Source: Stygiolobus sp037389425 (GTDB taxonomy: Archaea; Thermoproteota; Thermoprotei_A; Sulfolobales; Sulfolobaceae). Taken from it: DNA of 64,000 bases. The notes under the pieces are model-generated. The model made no database searches and was not told where the DNA came from. It was given only the letters and a program-made list of their open reading frames with translations. Below, in pieces: positions 15,225-23,553 of the stretch. The stretch is from NCBI RefSeq assembly GCF_037389425.1, contig NZ_JBBHKR010000052.1:1-64000 (forward strand), given 5' to 3'. The stretch's first letter is position 1. Every line of letters begins with the position of its first letter. Made by a program: the position numbers and the translations under genes.

Positions 15225-15487
15225 ATGGAAGAGTTAAAGAACGACTGTGTTGTATAAAGACTGATAGATTTATCTTGTTAATTTCAAGAATATTAATATA
15301 AAGTAGGGTCGCTTATTTAAAGAATTAGCAAATAATATTGTTGAAGAAACCTATATCACTTAAGGTAGGATTATCAAAATAATTTCTAAAAGAATTATTT
15401 TATCCGTTTTATTCAGAGTACTCGTCACGTTGTTAAGCTGAGAATTGGATACAATTCATGAAAATTCAATGAAGCTCAAACCCCTTA
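15225..15487. other. Intergenic stretch with one AT-rich hairpin
   Basis: No gene is visible. AAAATAATT (15376-15384) and AATTATTTT (15393-15401) form a 9-bp stem, possibly a terminator between the convergent flanking genes. Confidence 0.4.
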
Positions 15488-16102
15488 TCATTCAACCTTT
15501 AGCGCCCTTTCAAAGGGCCTTAATACTCCTCTCTTCTCCATATCAATCGTGAATAGGGCTATCCATCCTCCTAATAGCCATCCTCCTAACACATCCAAGG
15601 GCCAATGGACACCTACGTAAACCCTCGAATAGGATACGAGTAAAGCTTCAATTAATAGAGGAACCCATACCCATTTAGGAGCTGTAAAAGCTATGACTAT
15701 CGCCCCATCTCCTACAATTAACGCATGGCCTGAGGGGTAGCTGAAATCGTGAGACTTACTGACTAATAGATAATCGGGGGAAACATAATAAAATGGCCTC
15801 AGTTGTGATACTAAATATTTGCTCGCCTCACCGAGAATTATGGCGAGTATAAAGGATCCAGCTAAAGTTATTGCAATTTTTCTAGTCTTCTTGAAAACGA
15901 ATAGTATTGCTGTTACAGGGATCCAAACGTATTCCCTTCCGTATTTAGATAATAAGACCATTATAGGGTTAAGAAATGAAATTTGGTGATAATTTATCAG
16001 TTTAAATACCTCGACGTTTAGGGGGATATTTTGTTCCCCGACTGCTTTTACGTACAATGTAAGGGCTATAAATAAAATAAATAGAGCCCAATATTTTTTC
16101 AT
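15488..16102 (-). CDS. PAP2-family membrane phosphatase
   Basis: The 204-aa membrane protein carries all three PAP2 signatures: KYLVSQLRP, then PSGH and SRVYVGVHWPLD. About five or six hydrophobic helices place the active site at the outer face of the membrane. The likely substrate is an isoprenoid or lipid (pyro)phosphate, supported by the divergently transcribed UppP gene. It starts with ATG at 16102 from a divergent promoter region (16103-16189). Confidence 0.88.
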   Translation of the reverse strand: MKKYWALFILFIALTLYVKAVGEQNIPLNVEVFKLINYHQISFLNPIMVLLSKYGREYVWIPVTAILFVFKKTRKIAITLAGSFILAIILGEASKYLVSQLRPFYYVSPDYLLVSKSHDFSYPSGHALIVGDGAIVIAFTAPKWVWVPLLIEALLVSYSRVYVGVHWPLDVLGGWLLGGWIALFTIDMEKRGVLRPFERALKVE

Positions 16103-16189
16103 ACGACTATTGAAACTATATTTCCCTATAAAGTTATCCGTATCCTACTTTTTTATATATAAACTATGTACATGAACTTTATTAGATAA

Positions 16190-16432
16190 GTGATATTTCT
16201 ACAACGTATGAGAAATTGTTACATTGTAGTAACCTCAGTTTTACTACTAACTCTGAACTTTAACCACCCCTATTTTGTGTTATTTTTAATACCACTATTG
16301 ATCTCTGAGACTAACCTAAGGTTACCTAAGGTAATAGGACCCTTATTACTATTATTATCTTTACCTTTTTTACGATATCAACATAACGACACTATCGTTA
16401 GAACTCGTTGTTCTAACTGGCGATTAAAATGA
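16190..16432 (+). CDS. Small membrane protein upstream of uppP
   Basis: The protein is 74-80 aa with two hydrophobic segments (IVVTSVLLLTLNF; FVLFLIPLLISE) and a charged C-terminus. The start is either GTG 16190 or ATG 16208; a TATA box (TTTTATATATAAAC, about 16150-16163) fits both. Its stop overlaps the ATG of the UppP-like gene (ATGA), so they are coupled. Function unknown. Confidence 0.55.
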   Translation: MIFLQRMRNCYIVVTSVLLLTLNFNHPYFVLFLIPLLISETNLRLPKVIGPLLLLLSLPFLRYQHNDTIVRTRCSNWRLK

Positions 16433-17232
16433 TCGACGCGATCAAATCCGTAATTTTAGGTATAGTTCAAGGCATTTCCGAATGGTTACCCATAAGTAGT
16501 AAAACGCAAGAACTCCTAGCTTCTCACTTCCTCATTGGACTTGCAATAACCGTAGCTTACACCTTCGGTCTCTTCATGGAAATGGGATCTATAGGCTCTG
16601 CATCGATCTACTTCAGAAAAGACGTCATGGCTGTTTTTAGGGACAAGTTCTTACTTAAATTCCTCGTAATAGTAACCCTAGTAACAGGTATTGTAGGCGT
16701 ACCGCTTTATGTCATCTCCGATAAGTTATTACAGAACGCTTATAACCCGTCTATACCAATGCTTGTACTAGGGGTTATACTAATACTGGATGGCATCTAC
16801 ATCAAGTTTACGAGAGAGAATATAAAGCCCAGAGAGCTCAGAGAGATGTCTCTAAAACACATTGTCATTATAGGCTTTGCTCAAGGGTTAGCCGCCTTAC
16901 CGGGGGTAAGCCGATCAGGAATGACGGTATCGACAATGCTTTTATTAGGGATAAAACCTGAGGAAGCGTTCAAGTACTCGTATTTAGCCTATATACCAGC
17001 TGCTTTAGGTGCTGTCTTCACCACACTCGTATTCACGAGGCATAACGTCAGTTACGCAATTCATTATATCGGTATAGAGGGTCTGATATTAGCAGTTGTG
17101 ACGGCTCTAATAACGGGTATATTGGTGATAGGGATATTAATGAAAGTAGCCAAGACTAGGAAAGTATATCTGATCAACTTCATGCTAGGAGCTATTGCGA
17201 TTGTAGTAAGCTTAGTAACGTTACTTCTCTAA
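16429..17232 (+). CDS. uppP: UppP/BacA-type undecaprenyl-diphosphatase homologue
   Basis: Both family motifs are present: VQGISEWLPISSKT near the N-terminus and LPGVSRSGMT in the middle, within a 267-aa protein of about eight hydrophobic helices. The enzyme would dephosphorylate the polyprenyl diphosphate carrier released by glycan transfer; in archaea the carrier is dolichol-type, used for N-glycosylation. The neighbouring PAP2 gene probably has a related job. Confidence 0.88.
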   Translation: MIDAIKSVILGIVQGISEWLPISSKTQELLASHFLIGLAITVAYTFGLFMEMGSIGSASIYFRKDVMAVFRDKFLLKFLVIVTLVTGIVGVPLYVISDKLLQNAYNPSIPMLVLGVILILDGIYIKFTRENIKPRELREMSLKHIVIIGFAQGLAALPGVSRSGMTVSTMLLLGIKPEEAFKYSYLAYIPAALGAVFTTLVFTRHNVSYAIHYIGIEGLILAVVTALITGILVIGILMKVAKTRKVYLINFMLGAIAIVVSLVTLLL

Positions 17233-17283
17233 AATTTTTCGCGCAGTACAAAGTAATTAACCTATTTACGCAAAATAAATAGT

Positions 17284-18297
17284 ATGAGAGCTTATGCGAG
17301 AGCCGAATGGGATCCTTTAAAAAAAGTGGCATTACATAAGCCGGGGCTGGAAGTCTTTTTCGGGCTTTTAGAGCCTGAAAAGTCACTCTTCAAGAGGAGA
17401 TTTGACTTCGTTAAGGCTAGAAAAGAGTACGAAGAGTTAATAGACGCGTTGAAATCTGAGGGCGTGGCTACTTTCAGAGTATTGAGAAGCATTATTAGGA
17501 GAGCGTTAAAAGACGAGAAATTTTATGAAAAGTTGAAGAGAGTAGTAGGGGTCAACGCAGATCCTTGGTTTTTAGCGAAATTGTTGGTGCTTAGGCCCAA
17601 GTTCATTTCGACTAATGGTGAGGTAAGAGTAGAGTTGGTAAACCCCTTATCTAATCTATACTTTATGAGGGATCAACAAATAACAACAAAGAACGGGGTT
17701 GTCATAGGTAGGATGGCTAAACCTCAGAGGAGTGCTGAGACGGAACTGGTGAAACTTTTCTGGGAGTCGATCTCTGTTAAATACGGCGAAGTAAAGGAGG
17801 GATATTTAGAGGGAGGAGACTTCTACCCCATGGGGGACTTTTATTTAGTGGGCGTGGGGAACAGAAGCGATATGAACGGGGTTAAAGAACTAATAAATAG
17901 CGGTGAAGAAGTAGTAATAGTGAAAGAACCTATATCAACAGAGTTCTTCCATTTAGACACATATTTCAACGTAATATCGCGTGAGTTGGTGGTCGGTGTA
18001 AAAGAACTACTGCAACATAGTACTGTTGAAGTTTATTCTGAAGGGAAATTAGTGAGGAGGGGATTAGATATGCTAACATACCTTAAGGAGAAGGAGTTTA
18101 ATATACACTACGTAAATTTGGATGAGGCTAAAAAGTTCGCTACTAATTTCCTGACCCTGAATGCTGGGAAAATACTTTCTCCTTATGACTTGAAAATTTC
18201 GGGTGTCGACTCCGTTGTAATTAACGTTGAAAACCTAACTGGAGGGTTCGGTGGGATACATTGCATGTCAGCAGTTATAGAAAGAGGGTTAGGGTAA
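17284..18297 (+). CDS. Arginine deiminase-family protein
   Basis: The 337-aa sequence follows the guanidino-group-modifying fold: YFMRDQQ, LEGGDF, EFFHLDTYFN and, near the C-terminus, GGFGGIHCMS with the catalytic Cys. This matches arginine deiminase (arginine to citrulline plus ammonia), although MRDQQ replaces the more usual RDP. It could act on a related guanidino compound. It starts with ATG and overlaps the convergent COQ7-like gene by 9 bases at its 3' end. Confidence 0.8.
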   Translation: MRAYARAEWDPLKKVALHKPGLEVFFGLLEPEKSLFKRRFDFVKARKEYEELIDALKSEGVATFRVLRSIIRRALKDEKFYEKLKRVVGVNADPWFLAKLLVLRPKFISTNGEVRVELVNPLSNLYFMRDQQITTKNGVVIGRMAKPQRSAETELVKLFWESISVKYGEVKEGYLEGGDFYPMGDFYLVGVGNRSDMNGVKELINSGEEVVIVKEPISTEFFHLDTYFNVISRELVVGVKELLQHSTVEVYSEGKLVRRGLDMLTYLKEKEFNIHYVNLDEAKKFATNFLTLNAGKILSPYDLKISGVDSVVINVENLTGGFGGIHCMSAVIERGLG

Positions 18298-18630
18298 GAA
18301 ATGGTGTTTCTCGTCCTCAATTATCTTTCCTATCTCACCCGTGGGTTCAAAGTTCTTTAGATAAAAATCTAGTGCACCTGATTCTGCCTTATTCACAACG
18401 TAACGGATCGCCTTGTAGCCAAGCAAAGCAGCAATGACCCCTACCACGTATAAGAGGTAGAAAACCGGCTTTTCCAACATACTTCTTCTATACTTCTTGA
18501 AATACTCCCAGTGGTACATCTCATTCTCATAAGCACGTTTAAATCTCTCCTCCTTCCTGACATTATATATGCCTTTCGCGAGTCCCGTAGCACCCGCTTC
18601 TCCGAGGAGTGCAAGTAAGTATTTGTCCAC
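18289..18630 (-). CDS. Short ferritin-like/COQ7-like protein
   Basis: The 113-aa protein has Glu and His residues in helical pairs (LLGEAGATG, ENEMYHWEYFKKY and IIEDEKHHF) that resemble the di-iron ligands of the COQ7/ferritin-like family, plus one hydrophobic segment (VFYLLYVVGVIAALLGY). It is shorter than normal COQ7 proteins (~170 aa), so one helix may be missing. A role in quinone or membrane redox chemistry is an inference. Confidence 0.5.
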   Translation of the reverse strand: MDKYLLALLGEAGATGLAKGIYNVRKEERFKRAYENEMYHWEYFKKYRRSMLEKPVFYLLYVVGVIAALLGYKAIRYVVNKAESGALDFYLKNFEPTGEIGKIIEDEKHHFLP

Positions 18631-18743
18631 GATAGTGAGATCTACTGGGAATTTTAAAATTACTGTGAGAAAAAAGAGAATTCAAATTTTTAAGCGAGCA
18701 TCTACAAATTTAAGTCTTCCTAACCAAGATGTATATCGCAATT

Positions 18744-19400
18744 ATGCCGATAAACGTAAGAATAGGAAAGATATCTAAAAACGAGGAAGAGTATTATTTT
18801 ACTTATGACGGTGGAAAATGGAGACAAGTTAAGCTCAAGGAAAAAGCATGGCACTCGCTGAAATCACTGAAGTACGTTGAGGGTATTTTAGACGAGAAAG
18901 ATGACGCGGTAATAAAAAGAGTTTACAAGAGAAGCGGGAAAGTCATATCTATAGATTATTTCGTCAAGAAGGGAGATTCGTTAGAAGACCTTAATTGCAT
19001 AAAGGGTACTGAGTTCGAGGGAGAAACGATCGAAATCTGCAAAACTAATGACATGACAATTTACAGATACGCAGGGAGTTATTTTGAAGATAAGAACTCT
19101 CTTGTGAAGTTCTTGACCCTACGGATCAGAAGGAGGGTAGAAGAGAGATTAGGAGGCGAGGTAATCTCACTAGATACAAAGCTCAAAGGGGAGACCGATA
19201 AAGCTTACCTTCTCGTAATTAAAGGGAAGGAAGTGTGGGTTCCCAAGAGCGTTGGTAAATATCTAGACGGTAAAGTAACTTTGCCCGTCTGGTTTGTGAA
19301 GAACAATAACCTTGCTGATGTTAAAGATTATGAAGAAAGGATTGATAACGAGGTTAAAAAGTATGAGGAAAAAATCGCCAGATTGGTATTTGAACTGTAG
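18744..19400 (+). CDS. Hypothetical protein, about 218 aa
   Basis: I do not recognise the family. The protein is soluble, rich in Lys and Glu, with an N-terminal beta-rich part (YYFTYDGGKWRQVKL) and a C-terminal coiled-coil-like helix. A TATA-like element near 18710 fits ATG 18744 (MPINVRIGK) better than the upstream ATG 18729. Confidence 0.6.
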   Translation: MPINVRIGKISKNEEEYYFTYDGGKWRQVKLKEKAWHSLKSLKYVEGILDEKDDAVIKRVYKRSGKVISIDYFVKKGDSLEDLNCIKGTEFEGETIEICKTNDMTIYRYAGSYFEDKNSLVKFLTLRIRRRVEERLGGEVISLDTKLKGETDKAYLLVIKGKEVWVPKSVGKYLDGKVTLPVWFVKNNNLADVKDYEERIDNEVKKYEEKIARLVFEL

Positions 19401-19414
19401 TAAAAATAAAAGTG

Positions 19415-19612
19415 TTATAGAACGAGAAAGGACAGAAGATATAACGCTATACTTAAGGATATCAAGGTCATGGATAAGTTTATAGCCCATTTTCCTTCAA
19501 ATCCCGGTAAATTAAGTTTGTGGAAAACCAAGTGAATACCCCCAAACACGATTAACACCGTACCAATCGTTGTAAACACTATTCTTAAGAGGAATATCGG
19601 ATCGATTATCAT
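19415..19612 (-). CDS. Small two-helix membrane protein
   Basis: A 65-aa protein with two hydrophobic segments (LLRIVFTTIGTVLIVFGGIH and INLSMTLISLSIALYLLSFLV) separated by a short charged loop. No family is recognised. Confidence 0.55.
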   Translation of the reverse strand: MIIDPIFLLRIVFTTIGTVLIVFGGIHLVFHKLNLPGFEGKWAINLSMTLISLSIALYLLSFLVL

Positions 19613-19656
19613 ATATTTAATTTTACATTTTATGCTTTAAAGCTTAATTGGAATTT

Positions 19657-19839
19657 TCAACTTAATTCTCTTAAATCATCTCTTACATCTTCCAGCCTCT
19701 TCAATATATTGTCTAGGTCACGTTTGTCCAGATCCTCTCCGTTATAAGCTCTCTCTAATAAGTCATCTATATCAGAGAGTATATCCTGAAGTTCTTCTTT
19801 AGCTTTCTCCAGAGTCTCGACCTCTTCTTTATTAACCAT
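19657..19839 (-). CDS. Small acidic coiled-coil protein
   Basis: A 60-aa peptide of Glu, Asp, Leu and Lys in heptad-like order (LEKAKEELQDILSDIDDLLE), so probably one or two amphipathic helices. It starts with ATG 19839, 38 bases from the divergent permease gene. No family is recognised. Confidence 0.55.
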   Translation of the reverse strand: MVNKEEVETLEKAKEELQDILSDIDDLLERAYNGEDLDKRDLDNILKRLEDVRDDLRELS

Positions 19840-19877
19840 AATTAAAAATTAATACGTCCCTTATTTAAAGCAAACGT

Positions 19878-21167
19878 ATGGTTAATCTATCCAAGAAGTT
19901 GGAGCCTAGGGAGGAATCAGTTAGATCTTCACTTATATACGCTCAGTCCCTCAGTTCAATCGCCCCACTTGGATCCGTTTCGGCTTACCTGACGTACGCA
20001 TTACAGAGTTCCTTAGCCTCAACATTCCTAGCAGGTATAATGGGGGCATTAATCTACTTCCTTTGGGTTCTGATTGGTTATAATTATTCAAAGGTCATAG
20101 CGACTACTGGTGGTACTTACGATTTCGCTAGGAGTGGAGGAGGTGAACTCTTAGGGAGAATTGCCGGATGGCTTTATTGGTTGAGTTACGGCGTATATCT
20201 CTCTTCAGCATCAACCTATCTAGCTGGGATAGTTATACCCTCAGAATTTAACGTAAGTCCAGCGATTTTTGAGATCGCGATTCCCCTGCTTTTAACGCTT
20301 CTTCTACTAACGGGTATAAGACCACCACTGATCTACGCATTAATAACTTCAAGCATTGAAGTAGCGTTAATTTTCATATTGGGTATAAAAGTCCTATCAC
20401 TCACTGGGGTATCAACCCTTCCTCTATCACTAACCGTTCCTCCTGCTGACTTTTTCTCAGGGGCTCTAGCAGTTGGATTTACATTAGCTGGAGGAGGCGC
20501 CTCGTTCTTCTTGGGATATGAAGCTAAAGGTAAGGGAAAAACCGTAGGGAAGTCCTATATTATAGCCTACTGGGTTGCAGCTGTAACGGTAGTCTTCGCG
20601 TCTTATTTTGAAATAGCCGCCGTAGGATATAGTAACGTTGGTGTCTCTAATTTACTCCAAGTGACTCAATACCCAGGTTTTTACATAGCTCAAGAGTTTA
20701 TGGGAAGTAAATTCGCATTAATATTCTTCATCCTCACGATTAATAGCTTAATAGGCTCGGTTACAGCCGCGTATGTAGCCCTTTCAAGGCTAACGTATAC
20801 TTTAGTCAAAAGGGATATGGTAGTGTCAATAGCAATACTAGCCTTCATGTTCACGTTAATAAACACGTATGCGGCTGTTTCACAGTCTTATGTTTCGGTG
20901 TATACTAACACTACTGAAGTCAGTTTGATAACATTATACTCGTCTCATGTTATAATCTCCTCTGTCTACCCGTTTTTCAAAAGGAAGGTAGTTAACAAGG
21001 TCACAGTGACTGATTTGCTCCTTTCAATATTTTCTACCCTCCTTATGGGTTACGGTATTTTCAGTAATCTGATACCACTAACTTCGACCTCTTTATACGG
21101 GTTAATTTCATTAATCATAGGTGTTGTAATTGGATCTATACACTGGTGGTTCAAACGATCGACATAA
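19878..21167 (+). CDS. APC-superfamily amino acid/polyamine permease
   Basis: The 429-aa protein has about 12 hydrophobic helices. Near the N-terminus it has the APC-type start of helix 1 (SSIAPLGSVSAYLTYAL) and the conserved GGTYDFAR segment after helix 2. It would import an amino acid or amine with H+ or Na+. The gene starts with ATG and overlaps the small gene downstream by 22 bases. Confidence 0.8.
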   Translation: MVNLSKKLEPREESVRSSLIYAQSLSSIAPLGSVSAYLTYALQSSLASTFLAGIMGALIYFLWVLIGYNYSKVIATTGGTYDFARSGGGELLGRIAGWLYWLSYGVYLSSASTYLAGIVIPSEFNVSPAIFEIAIPLLLTLLLLTGIRPPLIYALITSSIEVALIFILGIKVLSLTGVSTLPLSLTVPPADFFSGALAVGFTLAGGGASFFLGYEAKGKGKTVGKSYIIAYWVAAVTVVFASYFEIAAVGYSNVGVSNLLQVTQYPGFYIAQEFMGSKFALIFFILTINSLIGSVTAAYVALSRLTYTLVKRDMVVSIAILAFMFTLINTYAAVSQSYVSVYTNTTEVSLITLYSSHVIISSVYPFFKRKVVNKVTVTDLLLSIFSTLLMGYGIFSNLIPLTSTSLYGLISLIIGVVIGSIHWWFKRST

Positions 21168-21403
21168 TTGAAAACTTACTTAGGATGGGTAAGCCTCTAA
21201 CTGCATTGCGTTTTCTTAAACAGTTCGTGAAAGACAACTCGAAACTCATGAGAAATAATGAAGAGTGTGAGACTGTCAAAAAAATTGTGATGGCTTTTCC
21301 CTCGCTTAATGACGAGAGCTGGAGATATTTTGTACCCAAACCACAAAAAGAAGAAATAGAGTATTTAATACAGAAAGTTAAGGAATGTTTCCCTATTTCG
21401 TGA
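21146..21403 (+). CDS. Hypothetical protein, about 85 aa, downstream of the permease
   Basis: The frame starts with GTG inside the 3' end of the permease gene; ATG 21185 (MGKPLTALRFLKQ) is an alternative. The protein is helical and charged, with two cysteines and no recognised motif. Position suggests co-transcription with the permease. Confidence 0.5.
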   Translation: MVQTIDIIENLLRMGKPLTALRFLKQFVKDNSKLMRNNEECETVKKIVMAFPSLNDESWRYFVPKPQKEEIEYLIQKVKECFPIS

Positions 21404-21450
21404 TACGTAAAGTTTTGAGGTATTTAATCAGCCTTTTATAATCATATTAT

Positions 21451-21471
21451 AAGTAAGTTTATAACTTACTT
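21451..21471. promoter_or_regulatory. Perfect palindromic operator over the MFS gene promoter
   Basis: Arms AAGTAAGTT and AACTTACTT flank TAT; the centre forms a TATA-like TTTATAA. It ends 18 bases before the ATG at 21490. A dimeric repressor bound here would block TBP. Confidence 0.65.
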
Positions 21472-21489
21472 AATTCAAATTTTTACATA

Positions 21490-22833
21490 ATGACAACAGT
21501 AACAGAAAAAGTGGACGAAGCAAAGTGGGGTATTAATCATTGGAAGCTGTTCATCTCCCTCAGCTTAGGCTATTTAATGTGGGGACTTGTTACTTCAATC
21601 GCACCTTTAACATATAGCCTAGCTAAGGGAAACCCGATATACATAGCATTACCAGCTCTATATCCGTTAATAGGAACGTTATTGCTACCTTATCTCTCAG
21701 ACAAAGTACTTGGGAGAAAGAGGACGTTTTACATTACTTTAATACTCTATTTGGTTGGTGCGCTTATTGTCTCTGGTGCCGCTTATTATATATCCTCCTC
21801 CAGTGTTGCGTTTTTACCTTTAGTGCTTGTGGGACTTCTGTTAGCAAATATAGGCGTTGAGGGAGAAGTACCTACTGGACTTTCTTACGCAGCTGAGAAC
21901 TTCCCCTTAAAGTGGAGGGAAAAGCTGTTGATTCTAATACCTAATTTTGATAATATCGGAATAACTGTTGCTGCATCGTTATCATTGATAGCCTTCTCAC
22001 AGATATCTTCTCCTACGTTTGTAATGGAAGTATTAGGATTTTCGGCGATACTGGTTAGCGTTGTCTTGACTTTCGTGAGATTTTCGTTACCGGAGTCCGT
22101 AAGATGGCTCGTAACTAAAGGTAAAGTGAATGAAGCCGAGAAAAATGCCGAATTGCTACTAACCAAAGGTGAGGACGCAGTAACTCCTATGACCAATATC
22201 AGAGTCTATAAAATACCTTTAAGAACAAGATATTTGTTCCTTGTTATTTTAGGAGTATCCCAGTACCTTACTTTCGGTCTGATGGCATATACAATCGCAG
22301 ATTATTACTTCTCCAACAACCAATATTATCTATCCACGATAGTATTTGTCGCTTCTCTAGCTACTGTATTAGCTGGTTTCTTAGCATCATATATCGTGGA
22401 TAAGATAAGAACTAGATTTTATGTGATGTTATCTTATATGGGTGGTACTGTTACTATGTTACCGATACTCGCACTAGTTATGATAGCGAGTAGTATTACT
22501 GGGGCTTACCTAGTAATGTTTTACATCCTATTAGCACTAAACATGTTATTCAGTGAGTTTGCATGGGGAGCAAGGACAATATTGGAACCTCTTTTATTCC
22601 CTACGGAAAATAGGGCTTTCCTGATAGGTCTTGTGAGGACTATACCAATAGTTTCTTATGCAATATCAGTTTACTTAACGAGCAGTATTCCGTTAGTTGA
22701 TTACGTCTTACTTAACCTTACACTTTGGGGAATGGGTGCCGTAGCTTCATTATGGTGGTTTTTCAGAGGCTATGATACAAATCTTGTTCCACTAGAGGAG
22801 ATCACTACTGAAAACCTTTCTCAACAAGGTTAA
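21490..22833 (+). CDS. Major facilitator superfamily transporter
   Basis: The 447-aa protein has 12 hydrophobic helices and the MFS loop 2-3 motif (LSDKVLGRKRTFY). A further charged loop after helix 6 (LPESVRWLVTKGK) is the sugar-porter-like PESPRWL motif, so a sugar or organic-acid substrate is likely. Its promoter carries a 21-bp palindrome. The 3' end overlaps the convergent permease fragment by 29 bases. Confidence 0.85.
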   Translation: MTTVTEKVDEAKWGINHWKLFISLSLGYLMWGLVTSIAPLTYSLAKGNPIYIALPALYPLIGTLLLPYLSDKVLGRKRTFYITLILYLVGALIVSGAAYYISSSSVAFLPLVLVGLLLANIGVEGEVPTGLSYAAENFPLKWREKLLILIPNFDNIGITVAASLSLIAFSQISSPTFVMEVLGFSAILVSVVLTFVRFSLPESVRWLVTKGKVNEAEKNAELLLTKGEDAVTPMTNIRVYKIPLRTRYLFLVILGVSQYLTFGLMAYTIADYYFSNNQYYLSTIVFVASLATVLAGFLASYIVDKIRTRFYVMLSYMGGTVTMLPILALVMIASSITGAYLVMFYILLALNMLFSEFAWGARTILEPLLFPTENRAFLIGLVRTIPIVSYAISVYLTSSIPLVDYVLLNLTLWGMGAVASLWWFFRGYDTNLVPLEEITTENLSQQG

Positions 22834-23165
22834 AGCTGATTTTTTCCCACATACTTTTTCTTATTAAAGCTACAATGAGGACAGAAACTGAAGTTAACAA
22901 GAACAAGACGCTAGTTAACAAGAATAGACCAGCTGTAATTGTCAGCGCTATAATTATATAATCAACCATTATAACCACTATCATACCGCTTCCAGCCTTG
23001 TAGTTGTAAACCTCACCTCTGAACTGTATCGGGTTCAGTTTACTCATAAGGATTGCTGTGACTAAGTACCCTGCCATTACGCCACTAAAAAGCGATATGC
23101 CTACTGTAAATCTTCCTAGTATAGAGTCTACAATTACAAAGGGAAGTGAGAGGAAGGGGTCGGAC
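22805..23165 (-). pseudogene. C-terminal part of an ABC-2-like membrane gene split by element B
   Basis: The frame is open from the element B boundary (TGA at 23168-23170) and reads SDPFLSLPFVIVDSILG, then membrane segments (YIIIALTITAGLFLLTSVLF) and a basic tail. The first Met (23077) is well inside. Its other half is 24647-25666 on the same strand, on the far side of element B. Direct joining of the two halves is off by one base, so minor decay or target loss has occurred. Confidence 0.75.
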
Positions 23166-23172
23166 TTTCATT

Positions 23173-23200
23173 GAGGTTTCATGAATTTGTATTCAACCTC
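23173..23200. repeat. Left-end hairpin of element B
   Basis: GAGGT and TGAAT (interrupted by a TTCA bulge) pair with ATTCAACCTC around a TTGT loop. It occupies the same place as the element A hairpin, but its sequence is unrelated. Confidence 0.65.
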
Positions 23201-23221
23201 TCGTCCTCATTCCCCTTGTCC

Positions 23222-23276
23222 GGCTCCCCACGCCTAGGTTAGGGAGTATGGACTCCCAGCCACGACATGGGGAGCC
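23222..23276. other. Conserved two-tier stem in element B
   Basis: The outer 9-bp stem is GGCTCCCCA (23222-23230) with TGGGGAGCC (23268-23276); the inner stem is GGGAGT (23242-23247) with ACTCCC (23252-23257) around ATGG. Compared with element A the paired segments change on both sides while pairing is kept. Confidence 0.65.
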
Positions 23277-23388
23277 TCATCGAACCCATCCTCCCCCTCA
23301 CATTGCTCATCGAGTTCATTGTAGGGTTCTCTTCTACATGATAATGTTAACGGAAATGTTTATAAACTTTGCGGTTACTTATAAGCAT

Positions 23389-23553
23389 ATGGAACAGATT
23401 GTTTTCCATGGTGTCATATCCTCAGCTGGTAGGGATAAGTACGGGGATCAGAGGTATACAATAAACGTGCCGAAAAATGTTAGGGATAAGGTTAGTAAAA
23501 TCGCTGGAAAGGAGGTGATAGTAATTGTCATCCTACCAGACGATGAGGAATAG
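23389..23553 (+). CDS. DUF2080-like transposon-associated protein
   Basis: A 54-aa protein, the same length as in element A, with SSAGRDKYGDQRYTINVPK and the invariant end VIVILPDDEE. The ATG at 23389 lies 23 bases after the TATA box; its TAG overlaps the TnpB-like start. It likely binds DNA as an AbrB-like dimer, an inference from fold pattern only. Confidence 0.75.
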   Translation: MEQIVFHGVISSAGRDKYGDQRYTINVPKNVRDKVSKIAGKEVIVIVILPDDEE

